A stretch of DNA of 64,000 nucleotides from DATGZH01 sp035297265 (GCA_035297265.1 DATGZH010000014.1:62001-126000), one strand, 5' to 3'. Counted from the stretch's first letter, positions 23,208 to 31,748 are shown. The notes: generated from the letters alone by a model not told the origin. Numbers and translations are program-made.

Positions 23208-24731
23208 GTGAGAGCTGACGTCAACTGGTTCGGCGTCCTCGAGCACCACGCGTCCCGCTCGCCGGAGCGGCCCATCGTGGTCTTCGAGGGCGAGCCCACG
23301 ACCTACCGGGAGATGGCGTCTCGGGCGACGGCCCTGGCCGGGGGGCTCCACGAACGCGGTGTCGGCCCCGGCGACGTCGTGGGGCTCCTCTCCTACAACT
23401 GTCCGGAGTTCCTCGAGACGATCTTCGCCGCCAACTACCTGGGCGCCATCGCCATGCCGATCAACTGGCGGCTGGCCGCCCCTGAAGTGCGCTACATCCT
23501 CGAGCACTCCGGGGCCCACGCCCTCGTCTGCGACGAGCTGCTGGTCGATCTCGGCGAGCAGGCGACCGTCGGGATGGAGGAGTCCGTCCTCCGCACCTGT
23601 ATCTCGGCTGGCGCTCATCATGGCTGGGTTCCTCTCGCGCAGCTCGAGGACAGCGACGGCGCACCGGTCCGGGCAGCGGCTGATCCCGAGGACGTCCACC
23701 GGCTCATGTACACGTCCGGCACGACCGGCCGCCCCAAGGGGGTCATGATCACCCACGCCAACCTGGCGTGGAAGAACCTGGCCCACCTCGCCGAGTTCGG
23801 GTTCACTCGGGACGATCTGGGACTGGCCTGCGGACCCCTCTATCACGTCGGGGCGCTCGACCTGACCACGACGTCGCTGATCGCCGCAGGGGCCACCGTC
23901 ATCATCCACCGGGCCTTCGACGCCGAGGCCGTTGTCGACGAGCTCGAACGATCTCGGGTCACCACCGTCTGGCTCGCCCCGGCCATGGTCAACGCCATCA
24001 TGGCCGTCCCCGGTGTCGGCGAACGGGACCTCTCCTCGGTGCGCCTCGTCATTAACGGCGGCGAGAAGATGCCGGTCCCACTCATCGAGCGCATCCAGCG
24101 GACCTTCCCGGCCGCCTGGTTCGCCGATGCCTACGGCCTGACCGAGACGGTCTCCGGCGACACCTTCCTCGACCGGGACAGCCTCCTCTCCAAGCTCGGC
24201 AGCGTCGGGCGACCCTGCCTCTACCTCGACCTCGAGCTCTGGGACGACCAAGGCCGCCCGGTGCCCCCCGGGGAGCGGGGTGAGGTCGTCCTCCGGGGGC
24301 CGAAGGTCTTCAAGGGGTACTGGCAGGACCCCGACGCCACCGCCCAGGCCTTCGCCGGAGGCTGGTTCCACACCGGTGACATCGGCCTCCTCGACGAGGA
24401 CGGCTACCTGTTCATCGTCGATCGGCTCAAGGACATGATCCTCTCGGGTGGAGAGAACATCGCCGGATCCGAAGTCGAACGCGTGCTCTACGAGCACGCT
24501 GCGGTCAGCGAAGCGGCCGTCGTCGGCCGACCGGACCAGCGTTGGGGCGAGGTCCCCGTGGCCTTCGTCGCCCTCCGGCCGGGACAGACGGTGACGGCCG
24601 ACGAGCTGATCGAGCACTGCCAGCGACAGCTGGCTCGCTACAAGGTCCCCAAGGCGGTGACCTTCGTCGAGGCTCTCCCTCGCAACCCGTCGGGCAAGGT
24701 GCTGAAGCGAGACCTCCGGGCCCAGCTCTAA
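23208..24731 (+). CDS. Acyl-CoA synthetase (AMP-forming, fatty-acid/aromatic acid CoA ligase)
   Basis: A 507-residue ANL-superfamily ligase. The P-loop is 'YTSGTTGRPKGVMITHANL' (about 168 on); 'DAYGLTETVSGDTF' is motif A5; 'GWFHTGDIGLLDEDGYLFIV' holds the adenylate-binding Asp; 'SGGENIAGSEVE' is the hinge region; the catalytic Lys lies in 'NPSGKVLKRDLR'. It would convert a carboxylic acid to its CoA ester at the head of the local degradation route. The start is GTG 23208, with GGGGGAG 7 nt upstream. It is divergent from tetR. Confidence 0.94.
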   Translation: MRADVNWFGVLEHHASRSPERPIVVFEGEPTTYREMASRATALAGGLHERGVGPGDVVGLLSYNCPEFLETIFAANYLGAIAMPINWRLAAPEVRYILEHSGAHALVCDELLVDLGEQATVGMEESVLRTCISAGAHHGWVPLAQLEDSDGAPVRAAADPEDVHRLMYTSGTTGRPKGVMITHANLAWKNLAHLAEFGFTRDDLGLACGPLYHVGALDLTTTSLIAAGATVIIHRAFDAEAVVDELERSRVTTVWLAPAMVNAIMAVPGVGERDLSSVRLVINGGEKMPVPLIERIQRTFPAAWFADAYGLTETVSGDTFLDRDSLLSKLGSVGRPCLYLDLELWDDQGRPVPPGERGEVVLRGPKVFKGYWQDPDATAQAFAGGWFHTGDIGLLDEDGYLFIVDRLKDMILSGGENIAGSEVERVLYEHAAVSEAAVVGRPDQRWGEVPVAFVALRPGQTVTADELIEHCQRQLARYKVPKAVTFVEALPRNPSGKVLKRDLRAQL

Positions 24732-24750
24732 CTGCGCTGGCGTCAACGCG

Positions 24751-25008
24751 CATGAGAAGGCAGCGACGACCTCGCCGCGATGGCGGATCGCCTGCTGCTT
24801 CGTCGGTAAGAGCCACCGCCGTCAGGGGATAGCGACCGCCGCGCTCGCCGGTGCGATCGATCTCATTGCTGCTCTGGGCGGAGGGCTCGTCGAGGGACAC
24901 CCGGAAAACGCCGACTCAGTGCCCGCTGGCTTCTTCTTGAACGGCGCTCTCTCCACCTACGAGAACCTTGGCTTCGTCCGCGACCGCAAGATCGGCACCG
25001 CTGGGTAG
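24751..25008 (+). pseudogene. GNAT acetyltransferase remnant (C-terminal part)
   Basis: Reading from about 24778 gives 'RWRIACCFVGKSHRRQGIA', the GNAT acetyl-CoA motif (R-R-Q-G-I-A), followed by 'DLIAALGGGLVEGHPENAD', 'GFFLNGALSTYENLGFVRDR' and a TAG at 25006. Family members normally have about 100 more residues before this point and a further short tail after 'RDRKIG'. The frame is open back to the acyl-CoA ligase stop, but the upstream stretch is not GNAT-like and no suitable start codon is present. I read it as a fragment left by deletion or rearrangement. Confidence 0.65.
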
Positions 25009-25091
25009 TGGCGAGGGTCGTCGAGCCGAGGTCTGAGAGGTTCAGCGGATAGGGAGGCGCCTGGGGCACCTTTCGATTCTGAGAACCCCTG

Positions 25092-25397
25092 CTACTCCGG
25101 ACGGACCGAAAGCGCCAGGCGTGGCACGACGAACGACACGAGAAAGATCGGCAAGAACCTCTTTCCGGTGCATCGGAAGGCGACGACCTGGCTCTCGCCC
25201 GCGTCGAAGGTCAGAGTGCGGCTCAAGTTTCGGCCGTTGCGGACCTGCAGGGTGTGATGTCCCGCTTCGATTGGTATCTGGATCGTGTCGTTCATTTCGA
25301 CCGACCCGACACGCTCACCGTCGACCACGACATCGTACGTGCCACGACGGACCTCAGCTCCGATCGCTTTGTGCGTCAGCTTGAGAGTCGCCGACAT
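25092..25397 (-). CDS. Hypothetical small protein with PEGA-like beta domain
   Basis: A 101-residue protein: 'RRGTYDVVVDGERVGSVEMN', then 'IEAGHHTLQVRNGRNLSRTL', then 'AGESQVVAFRCTGKRFLPIF', ending in a hydrophobic segment 'LVSFVVPRLALSV'. The strand pattern (binding-loop 'VDG..VG', then 'AG.H.L.V..G') resembles PEGA-like carbohydrate-binding or surface modules found as short actinobacterial proteins. The ATG at 25397 has GAGGAG 8 nt upstream, so it looks translated. Function unknown. It lies in the scar-like region. Confidence 0.6.
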   Translation of the reverse strand: MSATLKLTHKAIGAEVRRGTYDVVVDGERVGSVEMNDTIQIPIEAGHHTLQVRNGRNLSRTLTFDAGESQVVAFRCTGKRFLPIFLVSFVVPRLALSVRPE

Positions 25398-25584
25398 TTT
25401 CAGTCTCCTCTCTGTGTGAGCCGATCGGCCGGTCCGCTCATTTGCTTCCATTGTGTCCCGCCATCTCTCTGGAGCCATGCCTCGGGGTCGTCCAGTGCGC
25501 CGGACGAACGGGGCGCAATCTCGCCCGTCCGGGGCCGCTTGCCAACACCGGGCGAGCGCCCCGAGCCTACCTATCTAAACCGCC

Positions 25585-25600
25585 CATAATGCACATTATG
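25585..25600. promoter_or_regulatory. Perfect inverted repeat CATAATG-CA-CATTATG
   Basis: Seven-base arms around a 2-nt centre in an AT-rich island. It has the size and symmetry of an operator for a dimeric repressor (MarR-like sites look like this). It lies 188 bp upstream of the minus-strand PEGA-like gene and 107 bp before the pilin-like fragment. No cognate regulator is visible nearby. Confidence 0.4.
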
Positions 25601-25707
25601 TAAAGTAACCCACGAACCGAACCGGCAGAGGAAGGGCGTCGTCGACCTAGGCGATCGAGCTCGGTCGCGGCCGCGACGGGCCCCGCCCCGAGCACCAGCG
25701 CAACGTC

Positions 25708-25980
25708 GTGCAGCCGTCCCCGACCGCTTCTGACGACAACATGGTCTCGTTGACGGTCAGCCCGGATGGCGAGGTCTTGGTGGTGGCAGACCAGGCATCG
25801 GACGGCGGATGCTGGTACGCCGAAGACAACGAGGAGCCGACTCCCAGCAACGGCGGCCTTCGAGACGCTTCGAGGACTCCGGGCATCAGCTACACCGGAT
25901 CATCGGGGCTCGTAGCGGGGTCGTGCTGGGCTGCTGAGGTCCCCTCTTCCCACACCTGGGAGCCGACCTACCCGAGCTGA
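25708..25980 (+). pseudogene. Possible pilin C-terminal fragment
   Basis: An open frame of 90 codons from GTG 25708. 'MVSLTVSPDGEVLVVADQAS' followed by 'GGCWYAEDNEEPTPSNGGL' and 'AAEVPSSHTWEPTYPS' resembles the C-terminal half of actinobacterial type IV pilin-like proteins, where two cysteines bracket a strand pair. The hydrophobic prepilin N-terminus is missing: an in-frame stop lies upstream near 25649. It may be a decayed pilin gene, of interest given the pseudopilin operon at 45-58 kb. The match is by eye and tentative. Confidence 0.35.
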
Positions 25981-26057
25981 GCCTCCGCCGGGCACGGTCC
26001 ACCTCGCCTGGCTGGTACCAGTCTTTCGCCCGGACCGTTTTCGTCGTCTGGCGTCCG

Positions 26058-26080
26058 CGCCTGCCTCCTCGGGGCAGGCG
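26058..26080. terminator. Strong hairpin, terminator-like
   Basis: CGCCTGCC - 7 nt - GGCAGGCG, a perfect 8-bp GC-rich stem, 78 bp after the pilin-like fragment and before the FGDA-repeat gene. No T-run follows, so its role as a terminator is uncertain. Confidence 0.4.
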
Positions 26081-26233
26081 GCGTGCCGTCAGGCGAGCAG
26101 TAGCGTGGGAGAGCTGCTTGTTGATGCGGGGTCAGCGACGGCCACGAACGGAGACAAGGAGCAGAGGGTGACCAATCGCCGGGGCCCTGACGCGAGGCTG
26201 GCTGTGGACCCGAATGGACGACGGAGGTCCGAG

Positions 26234-27487
26234 ATGGCGCGCCTCCACAGAGCAAGGTCACGCCGGGTGGGGCTGGTTGTGGCATGTGCCGCAGTCACGG
26301 TCATGGCGTCGCCCAAGCTCCTTACATCCCAGCAGGCCGCTGCCCGGGGCGCCACCACGGCCAGCTTGACGCCGACGTCGGGACCAGTCGGTACGGTCGT
26401 GAGGGCACAGGGCAACGTGGGTGCGGCCTGTGCCGCTCAGGCCGCTCAGGCGACTCAGGGCGGCGCGACGCTCTTCCTCCAGTTTCAGAAGGGGCCCGGC
26501 TACGGCCAGCCGAACGAGTGGCTCAATGTGCCCGTGGCTGCCGACGGGTCGTGGTCCGCCTCCTTCATGATCCCCGCCTTCGTCGGTGGGCAGGCGATGA
26601 CCCAGGGCAGCCTTGGGGCAAACGTCAACCCGGGCACCTGGCAATTCGGACTCCCGGCGTGCAATGGACCCGCACCGCTCGTGAACTTCCAGGTCACCGG
26701 TACGGCATCGGTGCCGTCGCGCTTCGTCGCCATGGCCTCGACGCCCTCGGGTCACGGGTATTGGCTCGTGCAGGCGGACGGTGGTGTTTTCGCTTTCGGC
26801 GACGCTCCGTACCTCGGATCGCTCCCCGGGCTCGGGCTCTCGCCTCCGGCCGCCGTCACCGGTTTCGCCCTCACGCCTGACGGCAGCGGCTACTGGCTCG
26901 TCGACGGCAACGGCGACGTGTTCACGTTCGGCGACGCCGTCTTCTACGGCTCGCTGCCTGGCGCGGGGGTGTCACCTTTGGGGCAGATCGTCGGCATCGT
27001 GTCGAGCCACGACGGCCGGGGCTACTGGCTCGTTGGCGCGGACGGCGGGGTCTTCACCTTCGGCGACGCTTCCTACCTCGGGAACGGACAGGACGGGGTA
27101 CCGAAGGTCGCCCTCCTGCCCACCCCCGACGGCAGGGGCTACCTGCTCCCGACGTCGACCGGCATCGCACCGGACGCTCTCGGCGACGCAGTGCCGATGT
27201 CCCGTCCTCCGATCGCGCTGTCCGCCCTTCTCTCCGAAGCGGCGATCACCATCGACGGTGGTGGCTACTGGGAGGTCGGCACCGACGGCGGCATCTTCGG
27301 GTTCGGCGACGCGGTCTTCTACGGCTCGCTGCCCTCGGTGGGCGTGACGGCGAGTGCCCCCATCATCGGTATGGCTCGCACGCCCGACGGGCGGGGCTAC
27401 TGGCTCCTCGGCGCGGACGGCGGGGTCTTCACCTTCGGCAGCGCCACATTCGCCGGATCTGCGGCCCCCCTCGGCCTCCCTTGGTAA
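26234..27487 (+). CDS. Secreted FGDA-repeat (beta-propeller-like) protein
   Basis: A 417-residue exported protein. ATG 26234 has GGAGG 6 nt upstream and starts a signal peptide (RARSRR n-region, hydrophobic core, cleavage near 'QAAARG'); GTG 26168 is a longer alternative. Residues about 45-155 form an Ig-like/IPT-type domain ('TLTPTSGPVGT'-like). The rest is at least five repeats of about 45 residues with the core 'GYWLV..DGGVF.FGDA.FYGSLPG', likely blades of a propeller. Proteins with this repeat are numerous in Acidimicrobiia, which supports that assignment. The fourth repeat is degenerate ('GRGYLLPTSTGIAPDALGDA'). A surface or cell-wall role is likely; function unknown. Confidence 0.75.
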   Translation: MARLHRARSRRVGLVVACAAVTVMASPKLLTSQQAAARGATTASLTPTSGPVGTVVRAQGNVGAACAAQAAQATQGGATLFLQFQKGPGYGQPNEWLNVPVAADGSWSASFMIPAFVGGQAMTQGSLGANVNPGTWQFGLPACNGPAPLVNFQVTGTASVPSRFVAMASTPSGHGYWLVQADGGVFAFGDAPYLGSLPGLGLSPPAAVTGFALTPDGSGYWLVDGNGDVFTFGDAVFYGSLPGAGVSPLGQIVGIVSSHDGRGYWLVGADGGVFTFGDASYLGNGQDGVPKVALLPTPDGRGYLLPTSTGIAPDALGDAVPMSRPPIALSALLSEAAITIDGGGYWEVGTDGGIFGFGDAVFYGSLPSVGVTASAPIIGMARTPDGRGYWLLGADGGVFTFGSATFAGSAAPLGLPW

Positions 27488-27679
27488 CGCGAGCCATTGC
27501 GTCGTACCGACGAAGCGGCACCTCCGTCGCCGGATCGCTGAAGTGCCCGGCCCATGACCAGGGGGTCCAGGCATCCAATCGTCGCTCTGGTGCTCCTCCC
27601 GAGGAATGCCCTCCGTGCGGCAACTCCTCACCTGCGGCGGATAGCCTTGCACAGCGACTCGGCGACCCGGGGGTGAACG

Positions 27680-28225
27680 ATGAGCACGAACGGACACAAG
27701 AAGCGGGGGATGACGATCTACCGGGCGGCCGACGCTGTCGACCTCATCGAGTGCGGTTTCATGACGATGCCCACGATGTCCGAGGAGACGACGGCCGGCT
27801 TCGGCGAGGCCCTGGCCTCGGGGCTCGGTGCCGGGGGCGAGGTGAAGGTCCTCGCCCGGCAGAGCGAGGAGGAGGGCGGCTTCAGCCTGGTCCGGCTCTG
27901 GTTCAAGCCCGAGTACCCCCTCCCCCGCCACAGCCATGACGCCGACTGCATGTACTACGTGCTGTCAGGCACGGCCGTGATGGGCCGCCAGACGCTCAAG
28001 GCCGGCGACGCCTTCTTCATCCCCGACGGGGCCCCCTACCAGTACCACGCCGGTCCCGAGGGGGTCGAGGTGCTCGAGATCCGACACGGCGTCGACCGCT
28101 TCGACATGAAGATCCCCGACGCCAGCCCGGAGCACTGGGCGGCGATGAAGGCGACGGCCGAGTCCAACCGCGAACGTTGGGAGACCGGCGAGGTCAGCCC
28201 GACCATGGCGGCCAACCAGGCCTGA
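27680..28225 (+). CDS. Cupin-domain protein
   Basis: A 181-residue protein with one cupin fold. Motif 1 is 'YPLPRHSHDADCMYYVLSGTA' without its last residues: H84 and H86 are metal ligands, and the usual Glu is replaced by an acidic/Cys stretch. Motif 2 is 'GDAFFIPDGAPYQYHAGPEG'. The N-terminal 60 residues are a separate cap, and the C-terminal 30 are helical. This layout resembles small metal-binding cupins acting as dioxygenases, isomerases or sensors. It stands alone, with GGGGGTGA before the ATG at 27680. Confidence 0.8.
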   Translation: MSTNGHKKRGMTIYRAADAVDLIECGFMTMPTMSEETTAGFGEALASGLGAGGEVKVLARQSEEEGGFSLVRLWFKPEYPLPRHSHDADCMYYVLSGTAVMGRQTLKAGDAFFIPDGAPYQYHAGPEGVEVLEIRHGVDRFDMKIPDASPEHWAAMKATAESNRERWETGEVSPTMAANQA

Positions 28226-28296
28226 GGCCGACCCGGGGCGAGCAGCAGGCCCGCCCCCGACCGAGCGACTGCCCCGGATCGCGCCCCGGGGGTCAT

Positions 28297-28302
28297 TAAG
28301 AT
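28297..28302 (+). promoter_or_regulatory. Putative -10 element (TAAGAT)
   Basis: TAAGAT matches TANNNT and stands out as an AT-rich hexamer in a GC-rich gap, 32 bp before the ATG at 28335. A GGGGGAG ribosome-binding site lies between. No clear -35 is seen. Confidence 0.35.
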
Positions 28303-28334
28303 CCTGGTCGGAGGGTCGAGGGGGAGCATTTCCC

Positions 28335-29294
28335 ATGCCGAGCATCGCCAGCAACAGGGCCCCGGCGCAGGTCATCCCCCGCCTCCTCGCGCTCTTCTCC
28401 GGCATTGCGCTGATCGCCTCGACCCTCGTGACCTGGGCCACCGTGACGTTCTTCAACGGGATCGTCCAGATCAAGCCGGTGCCCGGCGTGTACACCTCGA
28501 CCGTGGTGCCTGGGTACACCACCTTCAAGCTCTTCAGCTTGAAGGAGGGATGGGAGATCATCGGCATCGGCATCGCGGTCATCGGCGTGATCGCCGTGGC
28601 CGTCTCCTTCACCGTTCGCGACAACATGCTCATGGGCGTCTGCCCGGTGCTGGGCATCGTCGTCGCCCTGCTGGGCCTGGGCTCAGCGCTCCGGATCGAC
28701 CTCTTCCGCAGCAACTTCTACAAGTCGCTCTCCGGCTCGGCGACCGTGAAGATCGAGCCCTCCACCGGCTTCTACCTCGCCGCGGCGGCGGCCCTGCTCC
28801 TCATCCTGCTGCCGCTCATCGCCCGCATCGCCGGCTACCGACCGCCCTCGCACAAGGTGGCGTTCAACGAACGCTACGGGCCCGACTACTCGGTGATGGC
28901 GACGAGGGTGGTTCCGGAGCGCCCAGCTCCCTCCGCCTCCGAGTTCGTGGGCGCTCCCCCGCCGGCCCTCGGGACGCCGCCGCCGCTCGCCCCGGTGTCG
29001 CCCTCGACCGGCCGGGACCTCCCGCCGCTCGCCCCACCCACACCACCCTTCGGAGGCGTCGGGCAGGCCGACACGTTCGTCGCGCTGCCCGTCGTCCCCG
29101 CCGGCGGTGGACCACCGGCGGCGGCCGGGTACCCGCCGGCTCCCCTCGCCGGCGGTAGCGCCCATCCGGTCCCCGTCCCCGGGCCGGCCCAGGGTGGCGG
29201 CACCCCGGCGGGCTGGTACCCGGACCCCTACAACCCGGCCCAGCAGCGCTACTGGAGCGGGGCGGGCTGGACCGGCCACACCGCCCCCCGCTAG
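28335..29294 (+). CDS. Membrane protein with C-terminal DUF2510 domain
   Basis: A 319-residue protein with four membrane segments (about 15-36, 75-92, 99-118 and 145-167), a loop of about 35 residues between the first two, then a long Pro/Ala/Gly-rich linker (about 200-285) and a C-terminal DUF2510 motif 'GWYPDPYNPAQQRYWSGAGW'. DUF2510 is a short Trp-rich module common in actinobacterial membrane proteins; its role is unknown. The proline-rich linker would keep it away from the membrane. Gene order gives no further hint. Confidence 0.8.
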   Translation: MPSIASNRAPAQVIPRLLALFSGIALIASTLVTWATVTFFNGIVQIKPVPGVYTSTVVPGYTTFKLFSLKEGWEIIGIGIAVIGVIAVAVSFTVRDNMLMGVCPVLGIVVALLGLGSALRIDLFRSNFYKSLSGSATVKIEPSTGFYLAAAAALLLILLPLIARIAGYRPPSHKVAFNERYGPDYSVMATRVVPERPAPSASEFVGAPPPALGTPPPLAPVSPSTGRDLPPLAPPTPPFGGVGQADTFVALPVVPAGGGPPAAAGYPPAPLAGGSAHPVPVPGPAQGGGTPAGWYPDPYNPAQQRYWSGAGWTGHTAPR

Positions 29295-29306
29295 TCCTCC
29301 CCCTGG

Positions 29307-30479
29307 TCAGCGCAGAGGACGGAAGAAGGTCCGGAGCTCGTCGACGAGGAGCTCGGGCTCCTCGGCCGCCGCGAAGTGCCCGCCCCGGGGCATGAGCGAC
29401 CAGTGCACGAGGTTGGCGTGCCGTTCGACCACCCGCTTCGGCACGAAGATGAGGTCGTTCGGGAACACCGAGACGCCCGTGGGGGCCTCGATCGTGGGCG
29501 AGCGGTCGTGCACGAGACGCACCGGCCCGCGCCAGTTCTCCCAGTAGTAGCGCATCGAGGACCCGATGGACTCGGTGACCCAGTAGAGCATGACGTTCGT
29601 GACGAGGAAGTCCCGCGACAGGGCGTCGAAGACGTCGCCGTCATGGTCGCTCCAGGCCCGCCGACGTTCGAGGATCCAGGCGGCCAGCCCGACCGGTGAA
29701 TCGTTGAGGGCGAAGGCGAGCGTCTGGGGATCCTTGGACTGCACCGCCAGATGGCTCTCGGCGGTGGCCATGCGGCGACGGGTCTTCTCGTACCAACCCT
29801 CCTCGTCTGGCCCGTAGTCCTCGGGCGAGATCCCCGAGAAGTAGGACACCTTCAAGAGGATGGGCGGGCACATGTGCACGCCGACCAGGTGTTCGGGGAA
29901 CTCGTGCCCGAGCTGGGCGGTGACCCCGGCGCCCCAGTCACCGCCGTGGGCCCCGAAGCGGTCATAGCCGAGGACCTCGCGCATGAGCCGTACCCAAAGA
30001 CCGGCGGTCGTCCGGACGGTCACCCCGGTCCGCTGGAGCGGTACCGAGAAGCCGAAGCCCGGGAGCGAGGGCACGACGACGTCGAAGGCGTCGGTCGGGT
30101 CCCCGCCGTGGCTCCCCGGGTCGGCCAGGGCGTCGATCACCTGAGCGAAGTCCCAGAAGGTCCAGGGCCAGCCGTGCGTGAGGACGAGCGGGAGGGGGGC
30201 CGGACCCACGCCGCGCCGGTGGAGGTAGTGCACCGGGACGTCGTCGAGGACCACCCGGAAGTGCTCGAAGCGGTTCATCGCCGCTTCGGCCGCCCGCCAG
30301 TCGTAGCCGTGGCGCCAGTAGTCGACGAACTCGGCCAGCCACTCCCGGTTGGTCCCGTAGCGCCAGTCGTCGTTGCCGGGGTCGGTCGGCAGCCGGGCCC
30401 GGGCCAGCCGTTCTTCCAGGTCGATTAGGACCGGTTCGGGGACGTGGATGGCGAAGCGCTCAGGGCCCGCTTCGCTCAC
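29307..30479 (-). CDS. Epoxide hydrolase (EHN + alpha/beta-hydrolase fold)
   Basis: A 390-residue enzyme related to microsomal/juvenile-hormone epoxide hydrolases. Residues about 8-110 form the EHN domain ('IHVPEPVLIDLEERLARARL'). The oxyanion motif is 'HGWP' (102-105), the nucleophile D181 lies in 'HGGDWGAG', and the catalytic His is H368 in 'PRGGHFAAAEEP'. It would open epoxides to vicinal diols. The GTG at 30479 overlaps the stop of the upstream SDR (GTGA), so the two are translationally coupled. The family also has members acting on terpenoid epoxides. Confidence 0.92.
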   Translation of the reverse strand: MSEAGPERFAIHVPEPVLIDLEERLARARLPTDPGNDDWRYGTNREWLAEFVDYWRHGYDWRAAEAAMNRFEHFRVVLDDVPVHYLHRRGVGPAPLPLVLTHGWPWTFWDFAQVIDALADPGSHGGDPTDAFDVVVPSLPGFGFSVPLQRTGVTVRTTAGLWVRLMREVLGYDRFGAHGGDWGAGVTAQLGHEFPEHLVGVHMCPPILLKVSYFSGISPEDYGPDEEGWYEKTRRRMATAESHLAVQSKDPQTLAFALNDSPVGLAAWILERRRAWSDHDGDVFDALSRDFLVTNVMLYWVTESIGSSMRYYWENWRGPVRLVHDRSPTIEAPTGVSVFPNDLIFVPKRVVERHANLVHWSLMPRGGHFAAAEEPELLVDELRTFFRPLR

Positions 30480-31216
30480 CGTTGGCCGGCTCGCTCGGAG
30501 GCCCCCACCATGTCGATCGGGCTGTACAGGCTGAGGCCGCCGTCGGCCAGGAGGACCTGGCCGGTCACCCAGTCGAGGCCGAGCAGGGCCACGACGGCCT
30601 GCGCGATGTCGTCCGCCTTCCCGAGCCGGTGGAACGGTGTGCGCTCGACCACCTCGGCCTTCATGCCGGACTCGGGCGCCCGGGCCAGCATCGGTGTGTC
30701 GGTGACGCCCGGGCCGACCGCGTTCACCCGGATGCCGTGCTCGGCCCACTCGTAGGCGGCGATCCGCACGAGCATCTCGAGACCAGCCTTCGACACGCAG
30801 TAGGCCCCCATCTCCCGGTCCACGAGCCGGGCGCTCACGCTCGTGATGGCCACCATGGAGCCGGGCTCCCCCGCCGCCACCATGGCTCCGGCCACCGCCC
30901 GCATGCTGAGCCAGGCACCTGTCAGGTTCGTGTTGAGCACCTGGTCCCACCCGGCCGGCGGCACGGCCAGGAGCGCCCCGGAGTGCCCGATCCCGGCGCA
31001 CGCCACGAGGATGGTCGGCGTCCCGGCGAGCTCCAGGGTCTTGACCATGGCCGTGCCCACCGCGGCCGGGTCGCCGACGTCGCAAGGCACCTGGCTGTCC
31101 GGGTCGAGGTCCCAGACCACGACCTTGGCCCCGGCCCGCCCGAGGCGCTCCCCCACTGCCGCCCCGATGCCCGAGGCGCCACCGGTCACCACCGCCGTCC
31201 TTCCCGCCAGGTCCAT
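30476..31216 (-). CDS. Short-chain dehydrogenase/reductase
   Basis: A 246-residue classical SDR: 'VVTGGASGIG' (about 9-18), 'KVVVWDLDPDSQVPCDVGDP', 'ILVACAGIGHSG' (CAG in place of NAG), Ser in 'VAITSVSARL', Tyr/Lys in 'GAYCVSKAGLEM', and 'LLADGGLSLY'. GAGAGGAGG precedes the ATG at 31216. Coupled by a 4-nt overlap to the epoxide hydrolase gene, it may oxidise the diol product or supply its precursor. Confidence 0.92.
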   Translation of the reverse strand: MDLAGRTAVVTGGASGIGAAVGERLGRAGAKVVVWDLDPDSQVPCDVGDPAAVGTAMVKTLELAGTPTILVACAGIGHSGALLAVPPAGWDQVLNTNLTGAWLSMRAVAGAMVAAGEPGSMVAITSVSARLVDREMGAYCVSKAGLEMLVRIAAYEWAEHGIRVNAVGPGVTDTPMLARAPESGMKAEVVERTPFHRLGKADDIAQAVVALLGLDWVTGQVLLADGGLSLYSPIDMVGASERAGQR

Positions 31217-31262
31217 CCTCGCCTCCTCTCGGTTCGAGCCGACCGTAGCGGAGGGTGCCCGT

Positions 31263-31721
31263 TCAGGTCGGGGCCGGCGACGACCCGCCGGAGTCGAGCG
31301 AGGGCACGAACGACAGGTCCCGGGCGGTGAGGAACGTGGACGTGATCCGGAGCAGCTGGGCGTCTGGGGCGTCGGAGAGGTACAGACGGAAGCGCTCGTC
31401 CCACCGCCCCGGATCGGGCCCCAGGTAGCGCTCGAGCTTGCGCCTCGCCCTCGCCTGCTCGTAGGGCACGAGCTCGCCCTCGCCCCGGCACACGACCTGT
31501 CTGCATTCGCCGGTCACGAGGTCACAGGTGTCGACGACGAGAGCGACCCTCGGGTCGGCGGCGACGTCGGCCGGGACGTGGTTCCAAGGTCCGACGAGGA
31601 TCCAGAACCGCTCCTCCTCCCACAGGTACCAGACCGGCCGGACGGCCGGCCGGGCGGTGGCCAGCCGGGCCGTGAGCGGACGAGCCAGGAAGGCATCGTG
31701 GTCGAAGTCCAGCCGGGCCAT
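31263..31721 (-). CDS. Pyridoxamine 5'-phosphate oxidase-like FMN/F420-binding protein
   Basis: A 152-residue split-barrel flavin-binding protein: 'LATARPAVRPVWYLWEEERF', then 'VPADVAADPRVALVVDTCDL' and 'CRGEGELVPYEQARARRKLE'. The pattern is that of the PPOX/FDOR superfamily, which binds FMN or F420. The reaction is unknown; many members are F420H2-dependent reductases. It is divergent from the Asp-box gene, with a perfect inverted repeat between them. Confidence 0.8.
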   Translation of the reverse strand: MARLDFDHDAFLARPLTARLATARPAVRPVWYLWEEERFWILVGPWNHVPADVAADPRVALVVDTCDLVTGECRQVVCRGEGELVPYEQARARRKLERYLGPDPGRWDERFRLYLSDAPDAQLLRITSTFLTARDLSFVPSLDSGGSSPAPT

Positions 31722-31748
31722 GCACCGAGTCTCGGGGATGCAGCCGAA

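Larger units (their letters stand above)
25398..26233. other. Gene-poor, partly AT-richer region
   Basis: This 836-bp stretch holds no intact recognisable gene. It contains a short AT-rich island (about 25565-25615) with a perfect inverted repeat at 25585, a pilin-like open frame at 25708-25980 and a hairpin at 26058. With the GNAT remnant on its left it looks like the footprint of past rearrangement. I see no insertion sequence, integrase or attachment site. Confidence 0.5.

Noticed and set aside
25017..25069. Short minus-strand frame 24863-25069
   Set aside because: It runs antisense to the GNAT remnant and is Arg/Ser-rich without features.
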